A stretch of 52,796 nucleotides of DNA from an uncultured Verrucomicrobia subdivision 3 bacterium (GTDB taxonomy: Bacteria; Verrucomicrobiota; Verrucomicrobiia; Limisphaerales; UBA11358): assembly GCA_903842235.1 (NCBI GenBank), contig CAIMLG010000238.1, positions 1-52,796 of the forward strand, written 5' to 3'. How positions within the stretch are numbered: the stretch's first letter is position 1; each line of letters starts with the position of its first letter. The translations under genes and the position numbers were made by a program. Under the pieces are notes generated by a model. It did not search any database. It saw nothing but the letters and a program-made list of their open reading frames with translations, and was not told the origin of the DNA. Of this stretch, positions 11,253 to 20,562 are shown one piece after another.

Positions 11253-12536
11253 CTATTTTGCCGTGACCACGACGTAATTCTTTTTGCCTTTGCGAAGCAG
11301 GATGTGCTTGCCAAACAGCAGGTCGGCGCTCGTCACCGCCCGTGCCGCGCTGGTTTCGCGGACGTTGTTGATGTTCACGCCGCCGCCTTCGATATCTTTT
11401 CGCGCCTGGCCTTTGGAGGGGCACAAACCGGCAAGCACCAGCAATTCCACCAGCGGCAGGCCCGCGCCTTCCAACTTGGCCCGCTCGATTTCCTTCGTGG
11501 GCACCTCGCCGATGATGCAGTTGAAAATGTTGTCTTTGGAGTTAACCAAATCAATATTTTCGCCAAAAAGAACATTGCTGGCCGCGTGGGCATTGAGCAT
11601 TTCTACTTCGCCGTGAATTGAAGTTGTCATTTCGCGGGCCAGTTTTTTGTGAGGAATTCGTGCATTGGGATTCTCTGCATGCCTGATTTCCAATTGATCA
11701 ATTTCCTCCTTTGCCAAAAACGTGAAGTATTTCAAGTAGCGAATGACATCGCGGTCGTCCGTGTTGATCCAGAACTGGTAAAATTTATATACGCTCGTCC
11801 GCTTTGGATCGAGCCAGATGGCCCCGGCGGCGGTTTTGCCGAACTTGGAGCCGTCGGTGTTGGTGATGAGCGGCAGCGTCAGGCCGAAGACGTGCTGGCC
11901 GAGCTTTTTCCGCGTCAGGTCAATGCCGGCCGTGATGTTGCCCCATTGGTCGCTGCCGCCGATCTGCAATTCGCAATTCGTGTCGCGGCAGAGCACCATA
12001 AAATCAAACGCCTGGAGCAGCATGTAGCTGAACTCCGTGTAGCTGATGCCCACCTCGCGGTCTTCCATGCGGGCGCGGACGGATTCCTTGGCCACCATCT
12101 GGTTGACGGAAAAATGCTTCCCGATGTCGCGCAGAAAATCGAGGAACGAAATCCCCGCCGTCCAGCTTGCATTGTCCACGAGCCGGGCGGGATTTTGTTT
12201 CGTTTCGAAATCGAGCAGCTTGGCGAGCTGCACCTTCACGCTGGCGATATTGTGATCGAGAATTTCCTTGGTGAGGAGCTGCCGCTCGGCGGTTTTGCCG
12301 CTGGGATCGCCGATGGAACCGGTGGCCCCGCCGGCCACGGCGATGGGATGATGGCCGAGCAACTGAAACCGGCGCAGCGCGAGCAAGGGCACCAGATTGC
12401 CGACGTGCAGGCTGTCCGCCGTGGGATCGAACCCGCAATACAGCGTGAGGGGCGTCGCCAGCCGCTTTGACAATTCCGCTGTGTCCGTGCAATTGGCCAC
12501 GAGGCCGCGCCAAGTCAGTTCATCAATGATGCTCAC
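11253..12536 (-). CDS. tyrS: Tyrosyl-tRNA synthetase
   Basis: YCGFDPTADSLHVGNLVPLLALRRFQ (HIGH-like), KFGKTAAGAIWLD (KMSKS-like), C-terminal S4 domain; GTG start likely at 12536. Confidence 0.95.
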   Translation of the reverse strand: MSIIDELTWRGLVANCTDTAELSKRLATPLTLYCGFDPTADSLHVGNLVPLLALRRFQLLGHHPIAVAGGATGSIGDPSGKTAERQLLTKEILDHNIASVKVQLAKLLDFETKQNPARLVDNASWTAGISFLDFLRDIGKHFSVNQMVAKESVRARMEDREVGISYTEFSYMLLQAFDFMVLCRDTNCELQIGGSDQWGNITAGIDLTRKKLGQHVFGLTLPLITNTDGSKFGKTAAGAIWLDPKRTSVYKFYQFWINTDDRDVIRYLKYFTFLAKEEIDQLEIRHAENPNARIPHKKLAREMTTSIHGEVEMLNAHAASNVLFGENIDLVNSKDNIFNCIIGEVPTKEIERAKLEGAGLPLVELLVLAGLCPSKGQARKDIEGGGVNINNVRETSAARAVTSADLLFGKHILLRKGKKNYVVVTAK

Positions 12537-12746
12537 GCGGGCAGGATAAATTGGCGGTTGGCGATTGCCAATTGCCAATTGGCTGGCGAATTTAGCGTAT
12601 CCACGAGCCAGTTAGGTCAAACCCCAGTCGGCTCGCGGGGACACCCGCCCGCCAATTTCAGCAATTTGGCCTTGCGTCACGCTGTCTTTGCGCAAAAATC
12701 CGCCGTGTCCTACCGATTGCAATCTTCTGGCGCGCCAGCGGGCGTA

Positions 12747-14228
12747 TTGGCGATTGAGAGTCCCCTCCACGACTTGGAGGTCATCATTCGCTCGCGCACG
12801 CCGCTGGTGGCGGTGGAGACCAATGAGGAGCCGCAGATCGTCCGCATCACGCGGAAAATTGGGCAGCGGTTGCAGCTGAAAGCGTATCGCTGGACGGTGA
12901 CAGAAGGGCTTCAGGCGTTTGATCCCTGTGACCAGCCGCTCCAGTCGCTGGTCAAGTCGCAGGACATTTTGGGATACATCAAGACCGAGTCAAAATATTC
13001 ACTTTTTTTGCTGCTGGATTATCACCCCTATCTGCAGGACTCCGTGCATATCCGCCAGCTCAAAGATGTCGCCCTGACTTACGAAAAGCATTATTCCACC
13101 GTACTGCTGGTGGGACCGTCTCTGAAGATACCGGAGGAGCTTTTGCCCTTCACCGCCATGTTCCGCCTGCCGCTGCCCACGCCGGACGAATTGCGGGGCA
13201 TCGTGCTGGAGGTGGCTGGGGAATGGGGGGCAGAACATGGCCGGCGCGAGGTGGAAACCACCAACAAATCTCTGGATCTGCTGGTGCGCAACCTCGGCGG
13301 CTTGACCGCTACGGATGCGCGCCGGATCGCCGCCCGGGCGATAAACGACAATGGCATTATCGGCGAGGCGGATATCCCCGAGGTCATGCGGGCCAAATAT
13401 GAACTGCTCGGTCGCGATTCGCTCCTTGCTTTCGAAAATGAAACGGTGCGTTTCGCTGAAGTGGGCGGCATGCGGCGCCTCCGGCAATGGCTGGCGGTGC
13501 GAAAGGATTTTTTCCACGGCGCCCAGCCCGAGTTCGATCCCCCGCGCGGTGTGCTGCTGCTGGGCGTGCAAGGCTGCGGCAAAAGCCTGATGGCCAAGGC
13601 GGCAGCAGGGGTTCTCGGCGTGCCGCTGCTCCGCCTCGACTTTGGCGTCCTCTACAACAAATATTACGGCGAGACCGAGCGCAACCTTCGCAAGGCGCTG
13701 GAAACCGCCGAAGTGATGTCGCCGTGCGTGCTCTGGCTGGACGAGGTCGAGAAAGGCATCAGCGTGGACCGGGACGACGACGGTCTTTCGCGGCGCGTGT
13801 TGGGCACCTTGCTGACGTGGTTGGCGGAGCGGAAAAAACCGGTATTCATCGTCGCCACCGCCAACGACATCAGCGGTCTGCCGCCGGAAATGGTCCGCAA
13901 AGGGCGGTTCGATGAAATCTTTTTTGTGGACCTGCCGTCGCCTGAAAACCGGCGGGAAATCCTGACCATTCACCTGAAAAAGCGCGGGCTTGATCCGATA
14001 GCGTTCAACTTGGACGAGCTGACGCAAGTGACGGAGGGCTTTTCCGGCTCAGAAATCGAGCAGGCCATCGTTTCAGCCCGGTATGCGGCCCATGCCAATG
14101 GCGGCGATTTGTCGCAGGCGGATTTGATCACCGAAATCAACCAAACTCGTCCGCTTTCCGTGGTCATGTCGGAAAAAATCGACGAGCTTCGTCGCTGGGC
14201 GGCGGGCCGCACCGTGCCCTGCGATTGA
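12747..14228 (+). CDS. Ycf46-like AAA ATPase
   Basis: [27 protein letters not shown]-domain, then [21 protein letters not shown] and [14 protein letters not shown] start inferred. Confidence 0.8.
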   Translation: MAIESPLHDLEVIIRSRTPLVAVETNEEPQIVRITRKIGQRLQLKAYRWTVTEGLQAFDPCDQPLQSLVKSQDILGYIKTESKYSLFLLLDYHPYLQDSVHIRQLKDVALTYEKHYSTVLLVGPSLKIPEELLPFTAMFRLPLPTPDELRGIVLEVAGEWGAEHGRREVETTNKSLDLLVRNLGGLTATDARRIAARAINDNGIIGEADIPEVMRAKYELLGRDSLLAFENETVRFAEVGGMRRLRQWLAVRKDFFHGAQPEFDPPRGVLLLGVQGCGKSLMAKAAAGVLGVPLLRLDFGVLYNKYYGETERNLRKALETAEVMSPCVLWLDEVEKGISVDRDDDGLSRRVLGTLLTWLAERKKPVFIVATANDISGLPPEMVRKGRFDEIFFVDLPSPENRREILTIHLKKRGLDPIAFNLDELTQVTEGFSGSEIEQAIVSARYAAHANGGDLSQADLITEINQTRPLSVVMSEKIDELRRWAAGRTVPCD

Positions 14229-14237
14229 AGGATGCGT

Positions 14238-14272
14238 GACTTTGGACTTTGGACTTGAGGCTTTGGACTTTA
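14238..14272. repeat. Degenerate heptanucleotide tandem repeat, unit GACTTTG (about 5 copies)
   Basis: GACTTTG GACTTTG GACTTGA GGCTTTG GACTTTA, read directly. Confidence 0.85.
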
Positions 14273-14282
14273 ATCTTCGCCC

Positions 14283-15857
14283 GTGTCAAAGATGCTCAAA
14301 GCTTCCGGCGCGATGGCCGGGGCCACTCTGTTCAGCCGCGTGCTGGGCATGGTGCGCGTCATGGTCTATGCCCGCTTCATGGGCGACGGCTGGGTGGCGG
14401 GCGCATTCACCTTCGCCTTTCAAATCCCGAATCTCTTCCGCCGGCTGCTGGGCGAAGGCGCATTGACGGCGGCCTTTATCCCAATTTTCAAGGAGAAGGA
14501 AAAAAATCACGGCGAAACCGAAATGTGGCACGCCGCGAATGCCGTCATCTCCGGTCTCGTTATTGTGGCCAGCGGCTTGATTGCCGTGGTCATGCTGGGG
14601 CTCGCCATCGCCCTGTCGGTCCATGAGTTTGATGCCAGCACGGGGCTGATGCTCCGGCTGTTGTTGGTGATGTTTCCCTACATGCTGCTGGTGTGCATCG
14701 CGGCGGCCTTGATGGGCATGCTCAATGCGCGCGGCCATTTTTTCATCCCGGCCATGGGCGCGACGATGCTGAATCTGGTGATGATCACCTCCGTGCTGTG
14801 GCTGGCGCCGCAGTTAGGCCTGAATCTGCCCCCGGAAGGCCGTTTGCCCACGCAGATATTCGCGCTCGCCTATGGCGTGCTGGTGGCCGGCGTGGCGCAG
14901 GCGGCGTTTCAAGTGCCGACGCTCGCGCGGGAAGGTTTCCGCTACCGCTGGGTCTCGCCTTGGAAAAATGCGACGGTCCGGCTGGTCGCCACCCGGATGA
15001 TTCCCGGCACCATCGGGGTGGCGGCGTTTCAATTGAACGTCCTGTTGGTGCAAAGCCTCGCCTTTTGGATCAATCCGCAGATCAATGCCTCCTTTGAATA
15101 CGCCGTGCGCCTGATGGAACTGCCGCAGGGCATGTTCGGCATTTCCCTCGCCACCTATTTGCTCACGGCCTTGAGCGGGCTGGCCATTGATAAGAATTAT
15201 CCCGAATTTCGCGCCACGTTGCGCCACGGCATCGGCTCGCTGGTGTTCGTCAACTTCATCGCCGCCGCCCTGCTGCTGGCGCTGGCGGAACCCATCATGC
15301 GGCTGTTGTTCGAGCGCGGCCAGTTCACGGCGGAATCCACCGGGCGCGCGGCCTTTGCCCTGGCCTGCCTCGCGCCGGGTTTGGTGGCCTTTTCCACGGT
15401 AAATGTGCTCGCCCGCGCCTTTTTTGCGCTGGGCGACACCAAGACGCCGATGAAAATCAGCCTGGTTTGCCTGGCCTTGAACCTGATGCTTTCGGCCATC
15501 CTGATCGTGCCGCTCAAGCAAGGCGGCCTTGGCATCGCCAACACCCTTACCTCCGTTTGCAATGTCGCCTTGCTGCTGTTCGCGCTGCGGAAAAAACTCG
15601 GCCAACTGGAAATGGCTTCGCTGCGCGCAACGCTTCGGCCGCTCGGCCTCGCGGCCCTGCTCGGGTGCGTGGTGGCCTGGTGCGCCTGGACCAGTTGGGA
15701 TCAGTGGCTCGGCCATGCCACGCTGGCGCTCAAGCTGGGCGCGGTGTTTGTGCCGGCCGCCATCGCCGGCGGCAGCTACGGCCTCCTGGCGCTGCTGTGC
15801 AAAATCCCGGCGGCGAAAGAAATGGCGGCGTTCGCGCTGGCGAAATTCAGAAGGTAG
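14283..15857 (+). CDS. murJ: Lipid II flippase MurJ (GTG start)
   Basis: SGAMAGATLFSRVLGMVRVMVYARFMGDGWVAGAFTFAFQIPNLFRRLLGEGALTAAFIPIF; polytopic MurJ/MviN pattern. Confidence 0.96.
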   Translation: MSKMLKASGAMAGATLFSRVLGMVRVMVYARFMGDGWVAGAFTFAFQIPNLFRRLLGEGALTAAFIPIFKEKEKNHGETEMWHAANAVISGLVIVASGLIAVVMLGLAIALSVHEFDASTGLMLRLLLVMFPYMLLVCIAAALMGMLNARGHFFIPAMGATMLNLVMITSVLWLAPQLGLNLPPEGRLPTQIFALAYGVLVAGVAQAAFQVPTLAREGFRYRWVSPWKNATVRLVATRMIPGTIGVAAFQLNVLLVQSLAFWINPQINASFEYAVRLMELPQGMFGISLATYLLTALSGLAIDKNYPEFRATLRHGIGSLVFVNFIAAALLLALAEPIMRLLFERGQFTAESTGRAAFALACLAPGLVAFSTVNVLARAFFALGDTKTPMKISLVCLALNLMLSAILIVPLKQGGLGIANTLTSVCNVALLLFALRKKLGQLEMASLRATLRPLGLAALLGCVVAWCAWTSWDQWLGHATLALKLGAVFVPAAIAGGSYGLLALLCKIPAAKEMAAFALAKFRR

Positions 15858-17004
15858 CCCGGGCGGGAAAGGCGGGAAATTGCAGGAGCGCCACAATGCT
15901 GAACCCGGCCACATTGGAATACTTTTCCGAGCCGGGCTTGGCCGTGTCCCGCATTCCGCCCTCCGCCGGATCGAATCCTATTGTGGTGAGCCATCTCATG
16001 GCGGAATCCGGGCGCGGCCTGCCCAGGGCGCCGGCCGCCATCGCATCAACCGCCACGCTGAGCGTGTAGTGCGGGTCGCCGGGATAACAGGCCAGCGAGC
16101 CATCCGCCTGGCGGTGTTGGGCCAGCCATTCCCCGGCCGCCACGGTTTCGGTGGTTTTGCCTAAAGCCCAAGGCGCGTAACCTTGCGGAAAGACCGCGTT
16201 AAATTCCTGCAGGTCCAAATTTAAGCGTCCATCCGCTTCGCGGCCCTCGGCAAACCGCCCTTGCGCGCCGGCAAAAAACGCGGGGCCCAGGTGCTGGGCA
16301 ATGAAATCAGCCGCTTGTTGATACCGCGGCTCATGATAGAGCAGCGCCCCGGCCCGCAAGCCGAGATAGACATCCACCTGATCAGCCGTGTATTCATAGC
16401 GCCACAGTTGCCACGCCCCCGAGCGCTTCCGTTGCCAGGAACTGAACGCGAAGCCATCGGGGCCAAGATTGCGGCTTAAAACAAAATCCAAGCCGGCGCG
16501 GGCATTGGTTTCATATTCTCTGGCCAGGGCGTTGGTGCCCGAAATCTGGGTATAGAGAAAAAGGTCGTAGGCGAACAAGGCGCCAGTGGCATCCACGCCG
16601 CGCACGTCTTTAATCCCCGGCCCGGGCGACGTGGGCACGGCGGCATACGGCGGGTGCGTGGCAAAGGCATATCGCCAGCTGCCGCGCCACCGCGGATCGG
16701 TCATTTCCTGCCGCGCCGCCAGCCAGGCGATGCCCTGGCGCACGCCCTCGCGATATTTGGCCTCTTGGCTGTGCCAGCCCGCTGCCGCCAGGCCCACCAA
16801 GGCATATTCCATCGTGGAGTCTTCGTTGCAAAGGTGGCCTTCCTTTAAATCGGGGATGCACCCGGCCGCATCCTGCTGGCTCAATAAATAGTCCGCCACC
16901 CGCAAGGCGGTCACTGTAGATTCATCCGCCCAAACCGGCGTGATCACGGCGAAAAACAACCCAGCCAGAATTCGTCGGAGGCATCCTGGGCCGGCGATGT
17001 TCAT
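15847..17004 (-). CDS. Secreted protein with alpha/alpha-toroid (glycosyl hydrolase/terpene-cyclase-like) fold, unknown function
   Basis: Signal peptide; repeated helical motifs GLAAAGWHSQEAKYREGVRQGIAWLAARQ, WLAQHRQADGSLACYPGDPHYTLS. Confidence 0.55.
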   Translation of the reverse strand: MNIAGPGCLRRILAGLFFAVITPVWADESTVTALRVADYLLSQQDAAGCIPDLKEGHLCNEDSTMEYALVGLAAAGWHSQEAKYREGVRQGIAWLAARQEMTDPRWRGSWRYAFATHPPYAAVPTSPGPGIKDVRGVDATGALFAYDLFLYTQISGTNALAREYETNARAGLDFVLSRNLGPDGFAFSSWQRKRSGAWQLWRYEYTADQVDVYLGLRAGALLYHEPRYQQAADFIAQHLGPAFFAGAQGRFAEGREADGRLNLDLQEFNAVFPQGYAPWALGKTTETVAAGEWLAQHRQADGSLACYPGDPHYTLSVAVDAMAAGALGRPRPDSAMRWLTTIGFDPAEGGMRDTAKPGSEKYSNVAGFSIVALLQFPAFPARATF

Positions 17005-17013
17005 ATTGGCACC

Positions 17014-17889
17014 CTACTGGATCGCCACCGCGGCCAGCCAGCCGTTGTCGCCGAATTGTGACTTGAATTTTTCCGCCAGCGCTTCCGCCGCCGCGAGGTT
17101 TTCAGCAATGGCAAAGGTCGTTGACCCGCTGCCGGACATGAGCGCGATCACGGCGCCGTTTTCCCGCAGGAATTCCTGGTAGAGTTCCAGCACCGGAAAT
17201 TTGGCAAACGCCGGCGCCTCCAGTGAATTGTAAAAATCGCCCGCGGCCGCTTTCAAATCGCCGGCCTGGAGCAAGGCAATGAGGTTCTGGGCGCGCCCGG
17301 CCTGGCCGTTCAACGCGGCGGGAAACCGCGCCAGGTTTTGATACGACCACAGCGTGGAAATGCCGAAGCCGGGATGCGCGAGGAAAAACGCCTTGCCGTG
17401 CAGCGCTGGAAATTTCTCGAGCAACTGGACCTGCTCGCCCCGGCCGGTGGCCAGCGCCGGCTGGGCGTAAAGAAAAAACGGCACATCGGAGCCGAGCGCG
17501 GCGGCCAGTTTGTGCAGTTGTGCCAGCGGCAGTGGCGCGCCGAAAAGTTCATTGAGCGCGCTAAACGTCACCGCCGCATTGGCGCTGCCGCCCCCGATCC
17601 CGCCGGCCAGCGGGAGGTTTTTTTGGAGGTGAATTTTAACGCCGTCGGTGATTTTGGCGGCGGCGAGAAATGCCGTGGCGGCGCGGTGAACGAGATTGTT
17701 GGCGTCCACCGGCAATTCCGGATGGCTGCACGTCAGTTGCAGGCCGGTGCCGGCGCGCGCGAAGGTCATTTCATCGCCGAGGTTCACCGGCTGCATGACC
17801 GTTTCCAGCTCATGAAAGCCGTCGGCGCGCTTGCCGAGGATGTTCAGGATCAGGTTGACCTTGCAGGGTGATTTTTTTTCGAGGCGCAT
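17014..17889 (-). CDS. ispE: 4-diphosphocytidyl-2-C-methyl-D-erythritol kinase
   Basis: KVNLILNILGKRADGFHELETVMQPV...NLPLAGGIGGGSANAAV...ALMSGSGSTTFAI. Confidence 0.95.
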   Translation of the reverse strand: MRLEKKSPCKVNLILNILGKRADGFHELETVMQPVNLGDEMTFARAGTGLQLTCSHPELPVDANNLVHRAATAFLAAAKITDGVKIHLQKNLPLAGGIGGGSANAAVTFSALNELFGAPLPLAQLHKLAAALGSDVPFFLYAQPALATGRGEQVQLLEKFPALHGKAFFLAHPGFGISTLWSYQNLARFPAALNGQAGRAQNLIALLQAGDLKAAAGDFYNSLEAPAFAKFPVLELYQEFLRENGAVIALMSGSGSTTFAIAENLAAAEALAEKFKSQFGDNGWLAAVAIQ

Positions 17890-17906
17890 GGCGGGTTGGA
17901 AAAGCA

Positions 17907-17936
17907 AAACGCGCCAACAATTGTTGCTGGCGCGCC
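17907..17936 (-). terminator. Probable intrinsic terminator between the TIGR04073-like gene and ispE
   Basis: CGCGCCA (17910-17916) pairs with TGGCGCG (17928-17934); T-rich TTTTGCTTTT on the minus strand downstream. Confidence 0.6.
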
Positions 17937-17956
17937 AAGCTGAAAGCGTTTCGCGC

Positions 17957-18391
17957 TCAGTCTTCGAAAATCTGGAACCGGCTGCCGGGAATGAACGGCG
18001 CCACATCGCCGCCGCTAAAGCCGGTGTAGGTGTCGGTGTCCAGCAAGGGATCCGAGAACCGGCCGGGCTGGTAGCTCTCCGGGAAAACCGGGTCGGCGGC
18101 AAAGCTGCGGGTTAAGATCGGCTTGTAGGACGGCAGCGGGAAGGTGGCCACTTCGTAAACGCCCAGGCCAATGCGCTGCAACGAACGGTCAAAGCCGTGG
18201 ATCGCTCCATAGTAGCCAAACCCGGGCTGGGTGAGCACCGCATTCTCTTCCACCGACTTGCGCATTTCCCCCCAGCGAACGACTTCAAAGGTGTTGGCAA
18301 GGCCGCGCCCGAGCTTTTGCTCCGGGCCGGTGCAGCCGGTGAAGCACATTGCGGCCGCCAGGGCGGCGAGGGGAAAAATCATTTTTCGCAT
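17957..18391 (-). CDS. Exosortase-system-associated lipoprotein, TIGR04073-like
   Basis: MRKMIFPLAALAAAMCFTGCTGPEQKLGRGLANTFEVVRWGEMRKS...RSLQRIGLGVYEVATFPLPSY. Confidence 0.7.
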   Translation of the reverse strand: MRKMIFPLAALAAAMCFTGCTGPEQKLGRGLANTFEVVRWGEMRKSVEENAVLTQPGFGYYGAIHGFDRSLQRIGLGVYEVATFPLPSYKPILTRSFAADPVFPESYQPGRFSDPLLDTDTYTGFSGGDVAPFIPGSRFQIFED

Positions 18392-18417
18392 ACAGTTGTC
18401 AGATTGATGGCTTGAAT

Positions 18418-19416
18418 TTACGCGGATTCTCCAGCTTGTAAAGCGCGTTTTCGATCGCGCCGCTCCCAATACCAGGCAATCCAGACGGTAATTTCGTAGA
18501 GCAGATAGAGCGGCACCGCCATCAGGATCTGGGTGACTACCTCCGGCGTGGTCAGCACCGCGCCGAGCACCAGTACAATGATGATCATATAACGCCACAT
18601 GGCCCGCAGCGTGGTGTAGTTCAAGATGCCGATTTTGACCAGCGTCAAAATCACCACGGGCAGCTCAAAGCCCAGCCCCATGCCCAGCAAGAATTTGCAG
18701 ACGAAGCTGATGTATTCTTCCGCCCGCCATTGAAAAGCCCCCAGCCCGAGCCATTGCGAATACATCTGTGACGCCCCCAGTGCCACTGGCATCAGGATGA
18801 AATAGCAGAAGGAAATGCCCACCAGAAACAGCCCGCCGCCCACGAACAGGGCGCGATAGATATATTTGCGTTCCACCAGCCGCAACGCCGGAAATACGAA
18901 CGACGCCACGAAATAGAGGATAAAGGGCGCCGCCAGCACGGCGCCGCCGTAAAACGCCACTTGAAACGCCACAAAGAAACCGCCCGCCGGGGTCAGGTTG
19001 ACCAGCTCAATATGCATCCGCTGGATTTCGGCAATGGCGCCGGGGTCATTGCTCACGCGCCAGCCCAGGATGCGGTTGGTGCCGAGCGTGACCGGCTCCA
19101 CCACGATGGCGGCAAAGCGGTTGGTGCCGGAATCCAGCGCCTGCTGCTGTTCCGGCGTGATGGTATAATTGCCCAGATGATTGGTGCCGAAGCTGACGCT
19201 GACAATCTGGTTGGTGCCGGGAAAACTAACGTGGGCGCGGGTCAGCGGCCATTTGATGATGCCAATGACGTAGTTGGCGGCAATCAGACAAATCAGCATC
19301 GCCAGCGTGAGGGCCACGGCGCATTTGACGAGCAGCCAGCGAAAGTCTTCGAGGTGTTCGAGAAATGATTTGATGGGACCGCCTTCGTCAGGCGGCTCGG
19401 GAGCAAAGTCGGCCAT
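18418..19416 (-). CDS. tatC: Sec-independent translocase TatC, with extended first periplasmic region
   Basis: FLEHLEDFRWLLVKCAVAL; FPALRLVERKYIYRALFVGGGLFLVG; MGLGFELPVVILTLVKIGILNYTTLR. Confidence 0.95.
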   Translation of the reverse strand: MADFAPEPPDEGGPIKSFLEHLEDFRWLLVKCAVALTLAMLICLIAANYVIGIIKWPLTRAHVSFPGTNQIVSVSFGTNHLGNYTITPEQQQALDSGTNRFAAIVVEPVTLGTNRILGWRVSNDPGAIAEIQRMHIELVNLTPAGGFFVAFQVAFYGGAVLAAPFILYFVASFVFPALRLVERKYIYRALFVGGGLFLVGISFCYFILMPVALGASQMYSQWLGLGAFQWRAEEYISFVCKFLLGMGLGFELPVVILTLVKIGILNYTTLRAMWRYMIIIVLVLGAVLTTPEVVTQILMAVPLYLLYEITVWIAWYWERRDRKRALQAGESA

Positions 19417-19448
19417 GCAGCGCTTTCCCTAGTTAATCATCCGCCAGG

Positions 19449-19724
19449 TCAGAGCACCTTGGTTTCCGGCGGCTGGGATTGGGCGGTGGTGTCCGCCGGC
19501 AGGGTGGCCCGCGAGGGTGCGGGCGGCGCCGGGGTGGGGGGGGTGGTGCCGGCGTTCTGGATTTCGTCCGTCACTTCCTTCGTCGCCTTCTTGAATTCCT
19601 TGATGCCGGTGCCCAGCCCCTTGGCCAGCTCGGGCAGCTTTTTCGCGCCGAACAAAATCAATACCACGGCCAGAATCAGGACGATTTCCCAGCCGCCAAA
19701 AAAACCTGCAAGCATCACGTTCAT
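19449..19724 (-). CDS. tatA: Twin-arginine translocase TatA/E
   Basis: [42 protein letters not shown]. Confidence 0.96.
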   Translation of the reverse strand: MNVMLAGFFGGWEIVLILAVVLILFGAKKLPELAKGLGTGIKEFKKATKEVTDEIQNAGTTPPTPAPPAPSRATLPADTTAQSQPPETKVL

Positions 19725-19864
19725 AAAATTTGTCTTTCTGCCCTAAAGCTACGGCCGAAACGCGGCGTAGTAAAGCCGCAAAACCGTCTTCGCCTCCGTT
19801 GCCGCGCTTGATTTAAACCAGTCCCCCCCCCGCGGGCCGCGGCGAGGCAGGCTTCCGGGGAAAA

Positions 19865-19893
19865 GAAAAAAAGCCGCGTTCGCACGCGGCTTT
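19865..19893. terminator. Hairpin AAAGCCGCG-TTCGCA-CGCGGCTTT downstream of pal
   Basis: 9 bp arms at 19870-19878 and 19885-19893; A-rich tract on the left gives a T-run on the minus strand. Confidence 0.75.
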
Positions 19894-19919
19894 GATTGGC
19901 TATCGGTTTGAAATCCACC

Positions 19920-20510
19920 TCACGGATTCGGCAGAAGCAGGATGAATTCGCCGCGGCGATTCTTGGTCCATGCGGCGTCATCGTGACTGGGATCCACCGG
20001 CTTGTCCTTGCCGAAGCTGAGCGTGCGGATGCGGTCCGGGCTGACGCCAGCCTTGGCCAGCGCCTCGCGGAGGGCCAGCGCGCGGCGTTCGCCGAGCGCG
20101 CGGTTGTATTCCTGAGTGCCGCGTTCGTCGCAATGGCCTTCGATCAGCAGCTTATTGCTCGCGGTCGCCGCCAAGGCCGAAGCCACCGCCGCCACATTCA
20201 CCGCTTCGGATTTTTTTACCACCGCGCTGTCAAACGCGAAGTGGACGGTTTGCGCGGCAAACGCCGTGCGATCCATCTTCATGCCATCAAACGTATCCAA
20301 ACCTTGCGTATCGATGCCCCCTGTTTTTACATTGGGGTTGCCATCGTTTGGATTGAACGGCACGGTTGGCGGAAGCTCGGGGGGATTGCCGACGACGGTC
20401 CGCGCTCCCGGCAGCGGGGTGACTCGGGTGGGGCCGTGTTTGCAGCCGGTGGCGGCCAGCGTCGCGACCAGCGCGAGCACCAGCGGGAAAATAACGGGAT
20501 TCGTTTTCAT
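19920..20510 (-). CDS. pal: Peptidoglycan-associated lipoprotein (OmpA-like)
   Basis: Lipobox LAATGCKHG; FAFDSAVVKKSEAVNVAAVASAL...LLIEGHCDERGTQEYNRALGERRALALREAL. Confidence 0.93.
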   Translation of the reverse strand: MKTNPVIFPLVLALVATLAATGCKHGPTRVTPLPGARTVVGNPPELPPTVPFNPNDGNPNVKTGGIDTQGLDTFDGMKMDRTAFAAQTVHFAFDSAVVKKSEAVNVAAVASALAATASNKLLIEGHCDERGTQEYNRALGERRALALREALAKAGVSPDRIRTLSFGKDKPVDPSHDDAAWTKNRRGEFILLLPNP

Positions 20511-20562
20511 AGTTTTTGTTTGGTTAAAAGTTGCGGTTGAAATGCAGTTGTGAAATTTAAAT

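Noticed and set aside
9933-11621. 562-aa plus-strand ORF
   Set aside because: Spans the ABC ATPase, LOG and tyrS genes in antisense; no protein-like motifs.
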